The notes beneath the pieces are model-generated. The model saw only the letters and a program-made list of their open reading frames with translations. It ran no database searches and was not told where the DNA came from. A stretch of DNA of 64,000 nt, from the NCBI RefSeq assembly GCF_039503195.1, contig NZ_JBCJKP010000001.1:3782001-3846000 (forward strand), written 5' to 3'. Below, piece by piece: positions 34,854-42,008 of this stretch. Numbering within the stretch: the first letter of the stretch is position 1; each line of letters opens with the position of its first letter. The DNA is from Streptomyces mirabilis (lineage in GTDB: Bacteria > Actinomycetota > Actinomycetes > Streptomycetales > Streptomycetaceae). A program made the position numbers and the translations under genes.

Positions 34854-35289
34854 GTCCGTCCACGCCGCTTCCCACCGGATTTCCCAGGGCAGTGTCCGGG
34901 GCGGCTGATCTCATAGCCGGAGTTCCGATCTGGGTCACCGCATAGCACCATGTGCAGACCCACAGCTCGCGACACCACCGCGACGGCGGACGATCCCACT
35001 TCACCTGGGCGTAGAGCTGCATGCGCCGACGGAATGGGTCCGGTCCGCCCTGCACGGCACAACCGGCGAGATCATCCAGCGCTACGACACCCGCACCGAC
35101 CATCTCTCCGGCTCGACCACCAGGCTCAGCACGTCAGCCCCTTGTCCTTGCCGGGGGACAGGGAGTGCAGCACAGCCATCGTGATCGAAAGCGAGACGGT
35201 GATCGTGGACGACGACAAGGCACGTGCCGCCGCCCACGCCCGATCCGCGATCCGCATCAGCACGGCCCGACGGAACCGAAATCTCTCCT
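34854..35289. other. Decayed accessory DNA without an intact gene
   Basis: About 430 bp of mixed remnants. A plus-strand frame around 35030-35110 (TEWVRSALHGTTGEIIQRYD) has coding character but neither start nor end. No promoter, repeat or RNA gene was recognised. Confidence 0.4.
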
Positions 35290-35406
35290 ATGCGTGCGGC
35301 AGAGGCCCGGCTCACGCTCGGAGTCGTCGCCGCACGTACCGGGGACATGGAAGAGGCCGTGGGCATGGGCACGAGGGCCCTTGCCGCCGACCGCAAGTCG
35401 CTCCCC
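35290..35406 (+). pseudogene. C-terminal fragment of a Streptomyces XRE/TPR-type regulator
   Basis: The frame MRAAEARLTLGVVAARTGDM followed by EEAVGMGTRALAADRKSLPS matches the end region of the large family of helix-turn-helix/TPR regulators common in Streptomyces, whose C-terminus usually carries a ...DRKSLPSLLMV stretch. Here it stops after KSLPS and abuts the arsC stop codon. Only ~39 residues remain. Identification rests on recognising the motif; a profile search is needed. Confidence 0.45.
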
Positions 35407-35412
35407 TCTCGA

Positions 35413-35823
35413 TCACCCGGCAAGTTCGGCCACCAGGCCGCGGATGCGCCGCTCGATCTCGTCTCGGATCGGGCGGACCGCGTCGACTCCCTGCCCGGCC
35501 GGATCGTCGAGCTGCCAATCCAGGTACCGCTTCCCGGGGAAGACCGGGCACGTGTCGCCGCACCCCATGGTGATCACGACGTCGGACGTCTGCACCGCTT
35601 CGACAGTCAGCACCTTCGGAGTCTCGGCGGAGATGTCGATGCCGACTTCCTTCATCGCGTCGACGACCGCCGGGTTGACCGTGTCGGCGGGAGTGGAGCC
35701 CGCCGAGCGGACTTCCACCCGATCGCCCGCGAAGTGGGTGAGGAACGCGGCGGCCATCTGGGAGCGCCCGGCGTTGTGGACGCAGACGAACAGCACGGAC
35801 GGGCGCGGGGTGGCAGTGCTCAT
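35413..35823 (-). CDS. arsC: Arsenate reductase ArsC (low-molecular-weight phosphatase type)
   Basis: 136 residues. Phosphate-binding loop VCVHNAGRSQ (Cys14-x5-Arg20), AFLTHFAGDRVEVRSAGSTP, and MGCGDTCPVFPGKRYLDWQL with the extra cysteines and the Asp-Pro acid (LDDPAGQG). This is the thioredoxin- or mycothiol-linked type that reduces arsenate to arsenite. GGAAAG precedes the ATG. It is the last gene of arsR-aquaporin-arsC, all on the minus strand, 30 bp after the aquaporin gene. Confidence 0.95.
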   Translation of the reverse strand: MSTATPRPSVLFVCVHNAGRSQMAAAFLTHFAGDRVEVRSAGSTPADTVNPAVVDAMKEVGIDISAETPKVLTVEAVQTSDVVITMGCGDTCPVFPGKRYLDWQLDDPAGQGVDAVRPIRDEIERRIRGLVAELAG

Positions 35824-35853
35824 GGCAGGTGTCTTTCCGGGGAAGAGGTGGGC

Positions 35854-36594
35854 TCAGGAAGCGGTCGGGGCGAGTTCGGGCTCACCGTGAGGGACGACGA
35901 CGTCTGTCTCGGCGGGCGCCGGTCGGCCGAACACCACCGCCAGCAGGCCCAGGCCCACGGCGGCACCGGCCAGTTGCGCGGCGATGAACGGGGCGACGGA
36001 AGCCGGGGCGATCCCCGCGAACGTGTCGGTGAAGGCCCGGCCGACCGTCACCGCCGGGTTCGCGAACGACGTGGAGGACGTGAACCAGTACGCGGCCCCG
36101 ATGTAGGACGCCACGGCAGCTGAGGCGAGGTGGGCGCGATCGGTCCGGGTCAGGCCGAAGACCAGCAGGACGAGCCCGGCCGTGGCCACGATCTCACCCA
36201 GCCACAGGTGGCCGGCGGAGCGGTCGTGCGTGGACCACTTCACCAACGGTTCGGCGAACATCGCATCGGCCAGCACCGCACCGCCGATCGCACCCAGGGT
36301 CTGGGCGGGGACGTACACGGCTGCTTCGCGTGCGGTCATTCCGTCGCCGCTGCTGCGCCCCGTGAACCAGGCGGCCAGGGTGACGGCCGGATTGAAGTGG
36401 GCCCCCGACACCGGCCCGAACAACGTGATCAGCACGGCCAGGCCGAAGACGGTGGCGAGCGAGTTCGCGAGCAACTGCACGCCGACGTCCCGTGACAGCT
36501 CCGTCGCCTGGATGCCCGAGCCGACCACCACCGCGACCAGCGCGGCCGTCCCGACCAGCTCGGCCACCGCACGCCGGCCGAGCGAAGGGCTCAC
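35854..36594 (-). CDS. MIP-family aquaporin/aquaglyceroporin (AqpS-like) in ars operon
   Basis: 246 residues, GTG start overlapping the arsR stop by four bases. Six membrane helices and two NPA boxes: GAHFNPAVTLAAWFTGR (68-70) and TSFANPAVTVGRAF (179-181). The protein begins SLGRRAVAELVGTAALVAVV. Small, uncharged selectivity residues are consistent with arsenite permeation. In Sinorhizobium an ars-linked aquaporin (AqpS) lets arsenite made by ArsC leave the cell. No Acr3 or ArsB pump is present in this cluster, so this channel is the only visible exit route. The substrate is inferred from context. Confidence 0.9.
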   Translation of the reverse strand: MSPSLGRRAVAELVGTAALVAVVVGSGIQATELSRDVGVQLLANSLATVFGLAVLITLFGPVSGAHFNPAVTLAAWFTGRSSGDGMTAREAAVYVPAQTLGAIGGAVLADAMFAEPLVKWSTHDRSAGHLWLGEIVATAGLVLLVFGLTRTDRAHLASAAVASYIGAAYWFTSSTSFANPAVTVGRAFTDTFAGIAPASVAPFIAAQLAGAAVGLGLLAVVFGRPAPAETDVVVPHGEPELAPTAS

Positions 36595-36968
36595 GCGGTC
36601 ACCCCAACGGGCTCAGGAGTGGCCAGGAACGCGCCCAGCCGGTCCAGTACGCCGGGCAGCGCCCAGTAGTAGACCCAGGTCCCACGTCGCTCGCAGTCGA
36701 TGAGTCCGGCCTGCCGGAGCAGCTTGAGATGGTGGGAGATCGTCGGTTGCGACAGCTCGAACGCGGGCGTCAGCTCGCACACGCACACCTCGCCGCCCTC
36801 CCGCGAAGCGATCATCGAGAGCAGCCGCAGCCGGACCGGGTCGCCCAGTGCCTTGAACGCCTTCGCCAGTTCGACGGCCTGGTCCTCGGCCAGCGGGGCG
36901 GAGGCCAGTCCCTGGCAGCAGGCGCCGTCCGCGTCCTGGCCGAGCACCTCAAGCTCTTGTTTCGACAT
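36591..36968 (-). CDS. arsR: ArsR/SmtB family metalloregulator
   Basis: 125 residues. Winged helix: LAKAFKALGDPVRLRLLSMI, then the metal site VCVCEL (Cys62, Cys64) at the start of the recognition region and LSQPTISHHLKLLRQAGLI (DNA-recognition helix) and RRGTWVYYW (wing). A further Cys pair (GACCQG, 17-18) could complete an As(III) site. It represses in the absence of arsenite. First gene of its operon, divergent from arsM across a 103-bp gap that contains a matching inverted repeat. Confidence 0.95.
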   Translation of the reverse strand: MSKQELEVLGQDADGACCQGLASAPLAEDQAVELAKAFKALGDPVRLRLLSMIASREGGEVCVCELTPAFELSQPTISHHLKLLRQAGLIDCERRGTWVYYWALPGVLDRLGAFLATPEPVGVTA

Positions 36969-36977
36969 GCCTCTATG

Positions 36978-37024
36978 TTGACGTTCTTCGATACAAGACG
37001 CAAGGTTGCATCAATGAACGTCAA
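36978..37024. promoter_or_regulatory. Probable ArsR operator/promoter in the arsR-arsM gap
   Basis: Nine-base inverted repeat ttgacgttc (36978-36986) and gaacgtcaa (37016-37024), with ttgcatcaatg inside. Both arms contain TTGACG, so each could be a -35 element for one of the divergent genes. The stretch is clearly AT-richer than its surroundings. Binding by ArsR is inferred from position. Confidence 0.65.
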
Positions 37025-37071
37025 TGCAAGCCGTTCCGGGGCCTGCCATGCCCCGTCACCAGGAGTCAGCC

Positions 37072-37965
37072 ATGAGCGAGCAGTCCACCGAACTGCGCGA
37101 GACCGTCCGACAGCGGTACGCCGCCGCGGCCGTGAAGGTGACCGAGGGTGGCACCGCGTGTTGCGGGCCGCAACCGGTCGAGGTCGACGAGAACTTCGGC
37201 TCCACCCTCTACGCCGTCGCCGAGCGCGACGCCCTGCCCGCCGACGCCGTCGCCGCCTCTCTGGGCTGCGGCAACCCGACCGCCGTGGCCGATCTCCACG
37301 AGGGCGAACGCGTCCTGGACCTCGGCTCCGGCGGCGGCATCGACGTCCTGCTCTCCGCCCGCCGCGTCGGCCCCACGGGCAGGGCGTACGGCCTCGACAT
37401 GACCGACGAGATGCTCGCCCTGGCCCTCACCAACGCGAAGAAGGCGGGCGCGACGAACGTCGAGTTCCTCAAGGGCACCATCGAGGCGATCCCGCTCCCC
37501 GCGGGCACCATCGACGTGGTGATCTCCAACTGTGTGATCAACCTGTCGACCGACAAGGCGGCGGTTTTCGCCGAGACGTTCCGCGTCCTGACCCCCCACG
37601 GCCGCATCGGCGTCTCGGACGTGGTCGCCGACGACGCCCTCTCCCCCGCCCAGCGCGCCGAGCGCGGCGACTACGTCGGTTGCATCGCGGGCGCCCTGTC
37701 GTTCACCGAGTACCGCGAAGGCCTTGAGGCGGCAGGGTTCGTGAACGTCGAGATCACCCCCACGCACCCCGTGGCCGACGGCATGCACTCCGCCATCATC
37801 CGCGCCACCAAGCCCCGGACCGAGCCGCAGGCGTCCCGGACGACCGGATCGGCCGATGCGTGCTGCGGCGTCAACGCCTGTTGCACACCCGCCGAGACCT
37901 CCGCCGACCCCGACGTCACCGTCACAGAGGCCAAGACAGCATCCGGCTGCGGCTGCCAGAACTGA
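37072..37965 (+). CDS. arsM: Arsenite S-adenosylmethionine methyltransferase ArsM
   Basis: 297 residues from ATG at 37072 with AGGAG six bases upstream. SAM motif VLDLGSGGGIDVLLSA. The conserved arsenic cysteines are visible: Cys66 (SLGCGNP), Cys154 (VISNCVINLS) and Cys204 (YVGCIAGALS), plus an early Cys-Cys pair (30-31). The C-terminal ~45 residues are Cys-rich (CCGVNACC and GCGCQN), possibly a metal-holding tail. It converts As(III) to methylated arsenicals, which are more volatile or extruded. Divergent from arsR and presumably under the same operator. Confidence 0.95.
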   Translation: MSEQSTELRETVRQRYAAAAVKVTEGGTACCGPQPVEVDENFGSTLYAVAERDALPADAVAASLGCGNPTAVADLHEGERVLDLGSGGGIDVLLSARRVGPTGRAYGLDMTDEMLALALTNAKKAGATNVEFLKGTIEAIPLPAGTIDVVISNCVINLSTDKAAVFAETFRVLTPHGRIGVSDVVADDALSPAQRAERGDYVGCIAGALSFTEYREGLEAAGFVNVEITPTHPVADGMHSAIIRATKPRTEPQASRTTGSADACCGVNACCTPAETSADPDVTVTEAKTASGCGCQN

Positions 37966-37981
37966 CCCGGACAGCCTTGCG

Positions 37982-38003
37982 GCCCCTCCCGATCGAGAGG
38001 GGC
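37982..38003 (+). terminator. Hairpin after arsM
   Basis: Seven-base arms gcccctc / gaggggc followed by ttc, 17 bp past the arsM stop. The same kind of hairpin (cccctcccgatc core) recurs at 41825-41853. Confidence 0.65.
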
Positions 38004-38143
38004 TTCAAGCTCGTACGGGCCACTTCTGAAGGCTCGACAGGGTCAGGCCCACTCAACCGCTCAGTGGATGCGTGAGGAGCCACCGCTCACCATGTCCATC
38101 CGCCCCACAGCGGACACGGACATCGGCGACGTTCCGACCAGGG

Positions 38144-39754
38144 CTACGCCGAGCGAGGCTGAGCAGTGGGGAGCCTTGAGGTGAAGTACATCGCCAGGAC
38201 AGAGGCGAACGCGAGGATCGCGAGCGCGGCGCGCAGGCCGTCCAACCTGGCGTCGGCGTTGGCCTCCAGCGCGGCCTGGGCCACCTTCTGATTCGTGCCC
38301 GCTTCCTCGAGAGCGGTCTTGAGCTGGGCGTCCGACAGGAAAGTCGCACCACTCTGAAGTCCGATCGCCGCCTCGTTCTTCACCTTGACCGGGACGGCCG
38401 GATTCTGCTCGACGTTCGTCAAGAACGAGGAGGTGAGTGCGGCGAGCAGAATCGATCCCGCCAGTGCCGTGCCGATGGAGGAGCCGAGGTTGGTCACGGC
38501 GTTCTGCACGCCGCCGACCTCCGCACTCCGTTCGTCCGGCACCGCGGAGACGGTGACGGAGCCGAGCTGGGATGCCAGCGCGCCCATGCCGACCCCGATG
38601 AACAGGAGGGGGACAGTGACGATCTCCGCTCCGGCACCCGTGTCGAGGGCAGCCATGAGGATCACCGCGCCGGCGAACATCGCGACGATCCCGAGCCGAA
38701 CCACCCGCCTCGGTGAGATGTCCGGGAGGAGCCGTGGGATGAGGGTCGCGGCTGCCACCAAGGTCAGTGACAACGGCAGAAGTCGCACGCCGGTCGCGAG
38801 CGCGGACAGGCCCAGAGCGACCGACAGATAGAGCGGTACGACGAAGAACACGCCCATCATGACGAGGTACTGGAAGAAGAACATGGTCAAACCGCCGCTG
38901 AGCTGCTGGTTGTGCAGCAGGGCCGGGTCGATGAGCGGCTCCCGCCGCCGCTCCACGAGGTGGGCCCCCCACGCGACGAACAGCCAGATCAACAGCACGC
39001 CCGTCAGTATCAGCCACACGACCAGCGAAACACCGAGCCACGCCGGCGCATCGGGCTTCGGCCGGAACCAGCCCCATTCGTCCGAGCGGAGCACACCGTA
39101 GACGAAAGTCCCGATCCCGAGCGCGGACAGCACAGTGCCGACGAGATCGATGTGCGGACGCTTGCCACTCGACACGTCAGCAAGACGGCGGGCGAGCAAC
39201 AGGATGCCGGTCACCACCAGGACCTCACCGGCGAACACCCATCGCCAGGAAAGGTACGTCGCTGCGAAACCTCCGATGAGCGGTCCGAGCGCGATCGCCA
39301 CGGCACCTGCGGCCGCGACGAGTCCATAGGCGGCGGCACGTCGTTCAGCGGCGAAGTTGCCGGCCACGAGCGCCACGACCGCGGGCAGGATGAGCACCGC
39401 CCCGATGCCCTCCAGGAGTGACCAGCCGACCAGCAGCACGGCGAGGTTCGGCGCGAGCGCTGTGGTGAGGGAGCCGCATCCGTAGATGCAGCAGCCGATC
39501 ATGAAGGCGCGCCTTCGGCCGATCAGCGCCCCGACCTTGCCGCCGGGAATCATGAACATCGCCATCACAAGCGTGTACGCCGTGATGGCGCCTTGGATCC
39601 CTGTCACGGTCGTGCCGACGTCGGCGGCCACCGCCGCGATCGAGACGTTCATGACGGAGCTGTCGAGCGCCATCAGAAACTGACCGGCAGCGAGTGTCAG
39701 CAGAACGAGCCGCGCTCCTGCCGAGCTCTCGGCAGTGCCTGCCCCGGGAATCAT
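38144..39754 (-). CDS. MFS transporter, DHA2 (14-helix, EmrB/QacA-type) drug exporter
   Basis: 536 residues with about 14 membrane helices. The start LVLLTLAAGQFLMALDSSVM carries the DHA2 motif D1 (LDxTVxNVALP-like), followed by GALIGRRRAFMIG (motif A) and LGPLIGGFAATYLSWRWVF (motif C, typical of exporters). The end is a ~60-residue periplasmic-type helix and last helix. ATG start. It is convergent with arsM; nothing points to an arsenic role, and the substrate is not predictable. No regulator gene stands beside it. Confidence 0.9.
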   Translation of the reverse strand: MIPGAGTAESSAGARLVLLTLAAGQFLMALDSSVMNVSIAAVAADVGTTVTGIQGAITAYTLVMAMFMIPGGKVGALIGRRRAFMIGCCIYGCGSLTTALAPNLAVLLVGWSLLEGIGAVLILPAVVALVAGNFAAERRAAAYGLVAAAGAVAIALGPLIGGFAATYLSWRWVFAGEVLVVTGILLLARRLADVSSGKRPHIDLVGTVLSALGIGTFVYGVLRSDEWGWFRPKPDAPAWLGVSLVVWLILTGVLLIWLFVAWGAHLVERRREPLIDPALLHNQQLSGGLTMFFFQYLVMMGVFFVVPLYLSVALGLSALATGVRLLPLSLTLVAAATLIPRLLPDISPRRVVRLGIVAMFAGAVILMAALDTGAGAEIVTVPLLFIGVGMGALASQLGSVTVSAVPDERSAEVGGVQNAVTNLGSSIGTALAGSILLAALTSSFLTNVEQNPAVPVKVKNEAAIGLQSGATFLSDAQLKTALEEAGTNQKVAQAALEANADARLDGLRAALAILAFASVLAMYFTSRLPTAQPRSA

Positions 39755-40187
39755 GCGCGCAGCATCTCAGCCGCCCCGGCCGGGGTTCCTCGACCACGCC
39801 ACACGGATCAACCGCTTGGCGGCACCGGCGGGCGAGGGCGCCGACCGCAGCCAGCGCCGCCGCACCTCTTCCTCTCTCGCTCCCGCCAGCGCCTCAATCA
39901 CCCGATCGAGTGCCTCGCTCACGTCCGTGCGCGTGACCACTCGAAAACGGCGTCGGACTGGCGTTCTTGACCGTCAGAGGGAGCAACTCGCGTGGCAACG
40001 GGGGGCAGTCGGCAGAGTTGAGGCCGAGTGGACCAAGGCCGATTTGCCGCTCCTGGGGACTGCACACCGACGGAGGCGGAAGTCCGACCATTTCCCTACA
40101 ACCGCCGATCAACCGCGTCGGCCGACGGCACCGCCGAGCCGTCACGGCGCGGTCGGCGACAGGCTCGGCACACACCCTGGGTACCCC
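39755..40187. other. Intergenic stretch containing a decayed 3' end of the radical SAM gene
   Basis: 433 bp between two MFS genes. On the minus strand at about 39930-39997 a frame reads LLPLTVKNASPTPFSSGHAH, matching the last residues of the protein at 42009-43979 (LLPLTVKNAAPAPASGGHAH). The DNA shares gcgttcttgaccgtcag exactly (39961-39977 and 42046-42062), and similarity continues past the stop position (gtgcgcgtgacc in both). The stop codon itself is changed (TGA to GGA). The rest holds no gene. Confidence 0.7.
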
Positions 40188-41774
40188 CTAGACCATGGGC
40201 TCTTCGCGACGGGGCATCAGCAGAAGGGCCAACACCGCCACCACGAGCGGCAGGATGCTGACGATCAGCATGGTGAGCCGTAGACCATCGGCGAAGTCCA
40301 GCCCGAGGTCCAGTCCCGAGGCCTGACGGAGCAGGTTGGAGTCGTACACGGTGCTGCCCGGACTCTGCGCCAGTCCGCTGCGCACGGCATCCACGGCCCG
40401 CCCGGCCCGGGCCACCGACAGCCCGCGTGACTTCGCGTCCACCAGCCACTGCCGCCGGAAGAAGAGATTGAGAAGCAGAACATAGACGGTGGGCCCGAAA
40501 GCGGCGCCGGTCATCGCGAAGGCCATCTGGACGGAGGCCACCGTGCCGGAGTGCCCGGGCGGTGCCTGGGAGAGGACCGTCTCGGACACCGATGCGGAAG
40601 TGACCACCGACCCGAGGTTGCACAGCCATGTGGTCGGCACGAGCAGCCACAGCGCCATAGCGGGGCTGGCGGTGCCCGCCAGCAGCAGTCCGCTTGCCGC
40701 CATCACCAGCAGGCCGGCGATCATCACCGGCCGCGGGCCGCACTTCCCGATCAGGCTCCCGGCCAGGATCACGGTACCGGCGATCAGCAGTGTGCCGGGC
40801 AGGTATAGCAGGCCGACGGACTCGGGTGAGAGCGACAGCACAACGGTGCCGAACTGCCCCAGGACGATGCCGAGCCCCGCGATCAGGAAGTTCAGCGTAA
40901 GGGTCGCCGCCAAGGCCACCTTGAACGATGCGTTGCGGAACAGTGCCAGGTCCAGGGCGGGGTCCGGAGTGCGGCGTGCATGAAGCACGAAGAGCACGGC
41001 GAGGACCGGGCTGATCACCAACGGCACCCATGTCTCGGGCCGGAGAATGCCGTTCTGCGCCGCGGCGAGGCCGAGGACGAGGGCCAGGAGAGTCGCCCCG
41101 ATCAGGGCGACACCCACCACGTCGAGGCGACGGCCCTGCTGGACGGGTGACTCCGGCACGTACCGGGCCGTCAACCACAGCGACACCAGGCACAGCAGGG
41201 GAGCGATCAGGAACAGGAACCGCCAGCCGACGTCCGCCACCGCCCAGCCCGTGAACGCGGGGATCAGCCCGCACAGGAGCACATCGACGGCCATAAGGCC
41301 ACCGATGGCGAGCGGCCGCCTCTCCGGCGCCACGGACACCTTCAGCAGGGCCAGCGGCACTGCCAGTAGCGCGGTCATACCCAGCCCGGCCAGAAAGCGC
41401 ATCGCCAGCAGGAACCCATAGCCGGGCGAGAACACGGAGAGCAGGTCGGCGACCGTGACGAGGACCAGTCCCAGCATCAGCAGCCGCTTGAGCCCGACGG
41501 AGTCCCCGAGCCTGCCCGCGGCGAGAACGGAGGTGGCCATCACCAGCGTCGCTGCGCCGCCGAGCAACCCGACGACTTGCGGCGGCACATGGAGGGCCCG
41601 GCTCACCTGCGGCAGATTCAGGCCGAGCACCAAGGGGTCGACGACGGTGACGGTGAAGGCGATGGCGAGGGCCACGATGATCCGCAGGGTCGTCGAGTTG
41701 GTAGGTGACTCAGCGGATGACACCGAAGCGCCTCGTGTGCTTCGTCGCATACCGGTCGACACTAATTCGGCCAT
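40188..41774 (-). CDS. MFS transporter (14-helix exporter type)
   Basis: 528 residues from ATG at 41774. Begins IIVALAIAFTVTVVDPLVLG, with motif-A-like VLAAGRLGDSVGLKRLLMLG and MRFLAGLGMTALLAVPLALL; the second half has LYLPGTLLIAGTVILAGSLI and GHSGTVASVQMAFAMTGAAF. Fourteen helices are likely, with a large loop near the last helix (KSRGLSVARAGRAVDAVRSG). Related to, but clearly different from, the exporter at 38-39.8 kb. It is bracketed by the true 3' end of the radical SAM gene on one side and a decayed copy of that end on the other, suggesting it arrived by insertion. Weak ribosome site. Confidence 0.88.
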   Translation of the reverse strand: MAELVSTGMRRSTRGASVSSAESPTNSTTLRIIVALAIAFTVTVVDPLVLGLNLPQVSRALHVPPQVVGLLGGAATLVMATSVLAAGRLGDSVGLKRLLMLGLVLVTVADLLSVFSPGYGFLLAMRFLAGLGMTALLAVPLALLKVSVAPERRPLAIGGLMAVDVLLCGLIPAFTGWAVADVGWRFLFLIAPLLCLVSLWLTARYVPESPVQQGRRLDVVGVALIGATLLALVLGLAAAQNGILRPETWVPLVISPVLAVLFVLHARRTPDPALDLALFRNASFKVALAATLTLNFLIAGLGIVLGQFGTVVLSLSPESVGLLYLPGTLLIAGTVILAGSLIGKCGPRPVMIAGLLVMAASGLLLAGTASPAMALWLLVPTTWLCNLGSVVTSASVSETVLSQAPPGHSGTVASVQMAFAMTGAAFGPTVYVLLLNLFFRRQWLVDAKSRGLSVARAGRAVDAVRSGLAQSPGSTVYDSNLLRQASGLDLGLDFADGLRLTMLIVSILPLVVAVLALLLMPRREEPMV

Positions 41775-41824
41775 GGCGCACCGTCGGGGTCCCCCCGGGC
41801 CGACACGCACAGAAAGACAGCACC

Positions 41825-41853
41825 GAGCCCCCTCCCGATCCGGGAAGGGGCTC
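41825..41853 (-). terminator. Hairpin after the radical SAM gene
   Basis: Arms gagcccc / ggggctc with an inner tccc/ggga pair around gatcc. It lies ~155 bp past the stop of the B12 radical SAM gene and upstream of the MFS start on the same strand. Confidence 0.65.
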
Positions 41854-42008
41854 AACTGGTCACGCAGCCGCGCACATGCCTGTAAGACCTTCAGGCCCAC
41901 TCCACCTCGGAGGCGATGTGCGGGTACCGTCCAGGACCCGGCAGCGGCGCCCGCGAGAGCGCCATCGGCGAAGCGCCGATCGCCGCCCACGCAGCCGCCT
42001 CACCCACC

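Noticed and set aside
35021..36123. Plus-strand frames spanning 35.0-36.1 kb as a long gene
   Set aside because: They run antisense through arsC and part of the aquaporin gene; only the 35290-35406 part looks like a real protein fragment.
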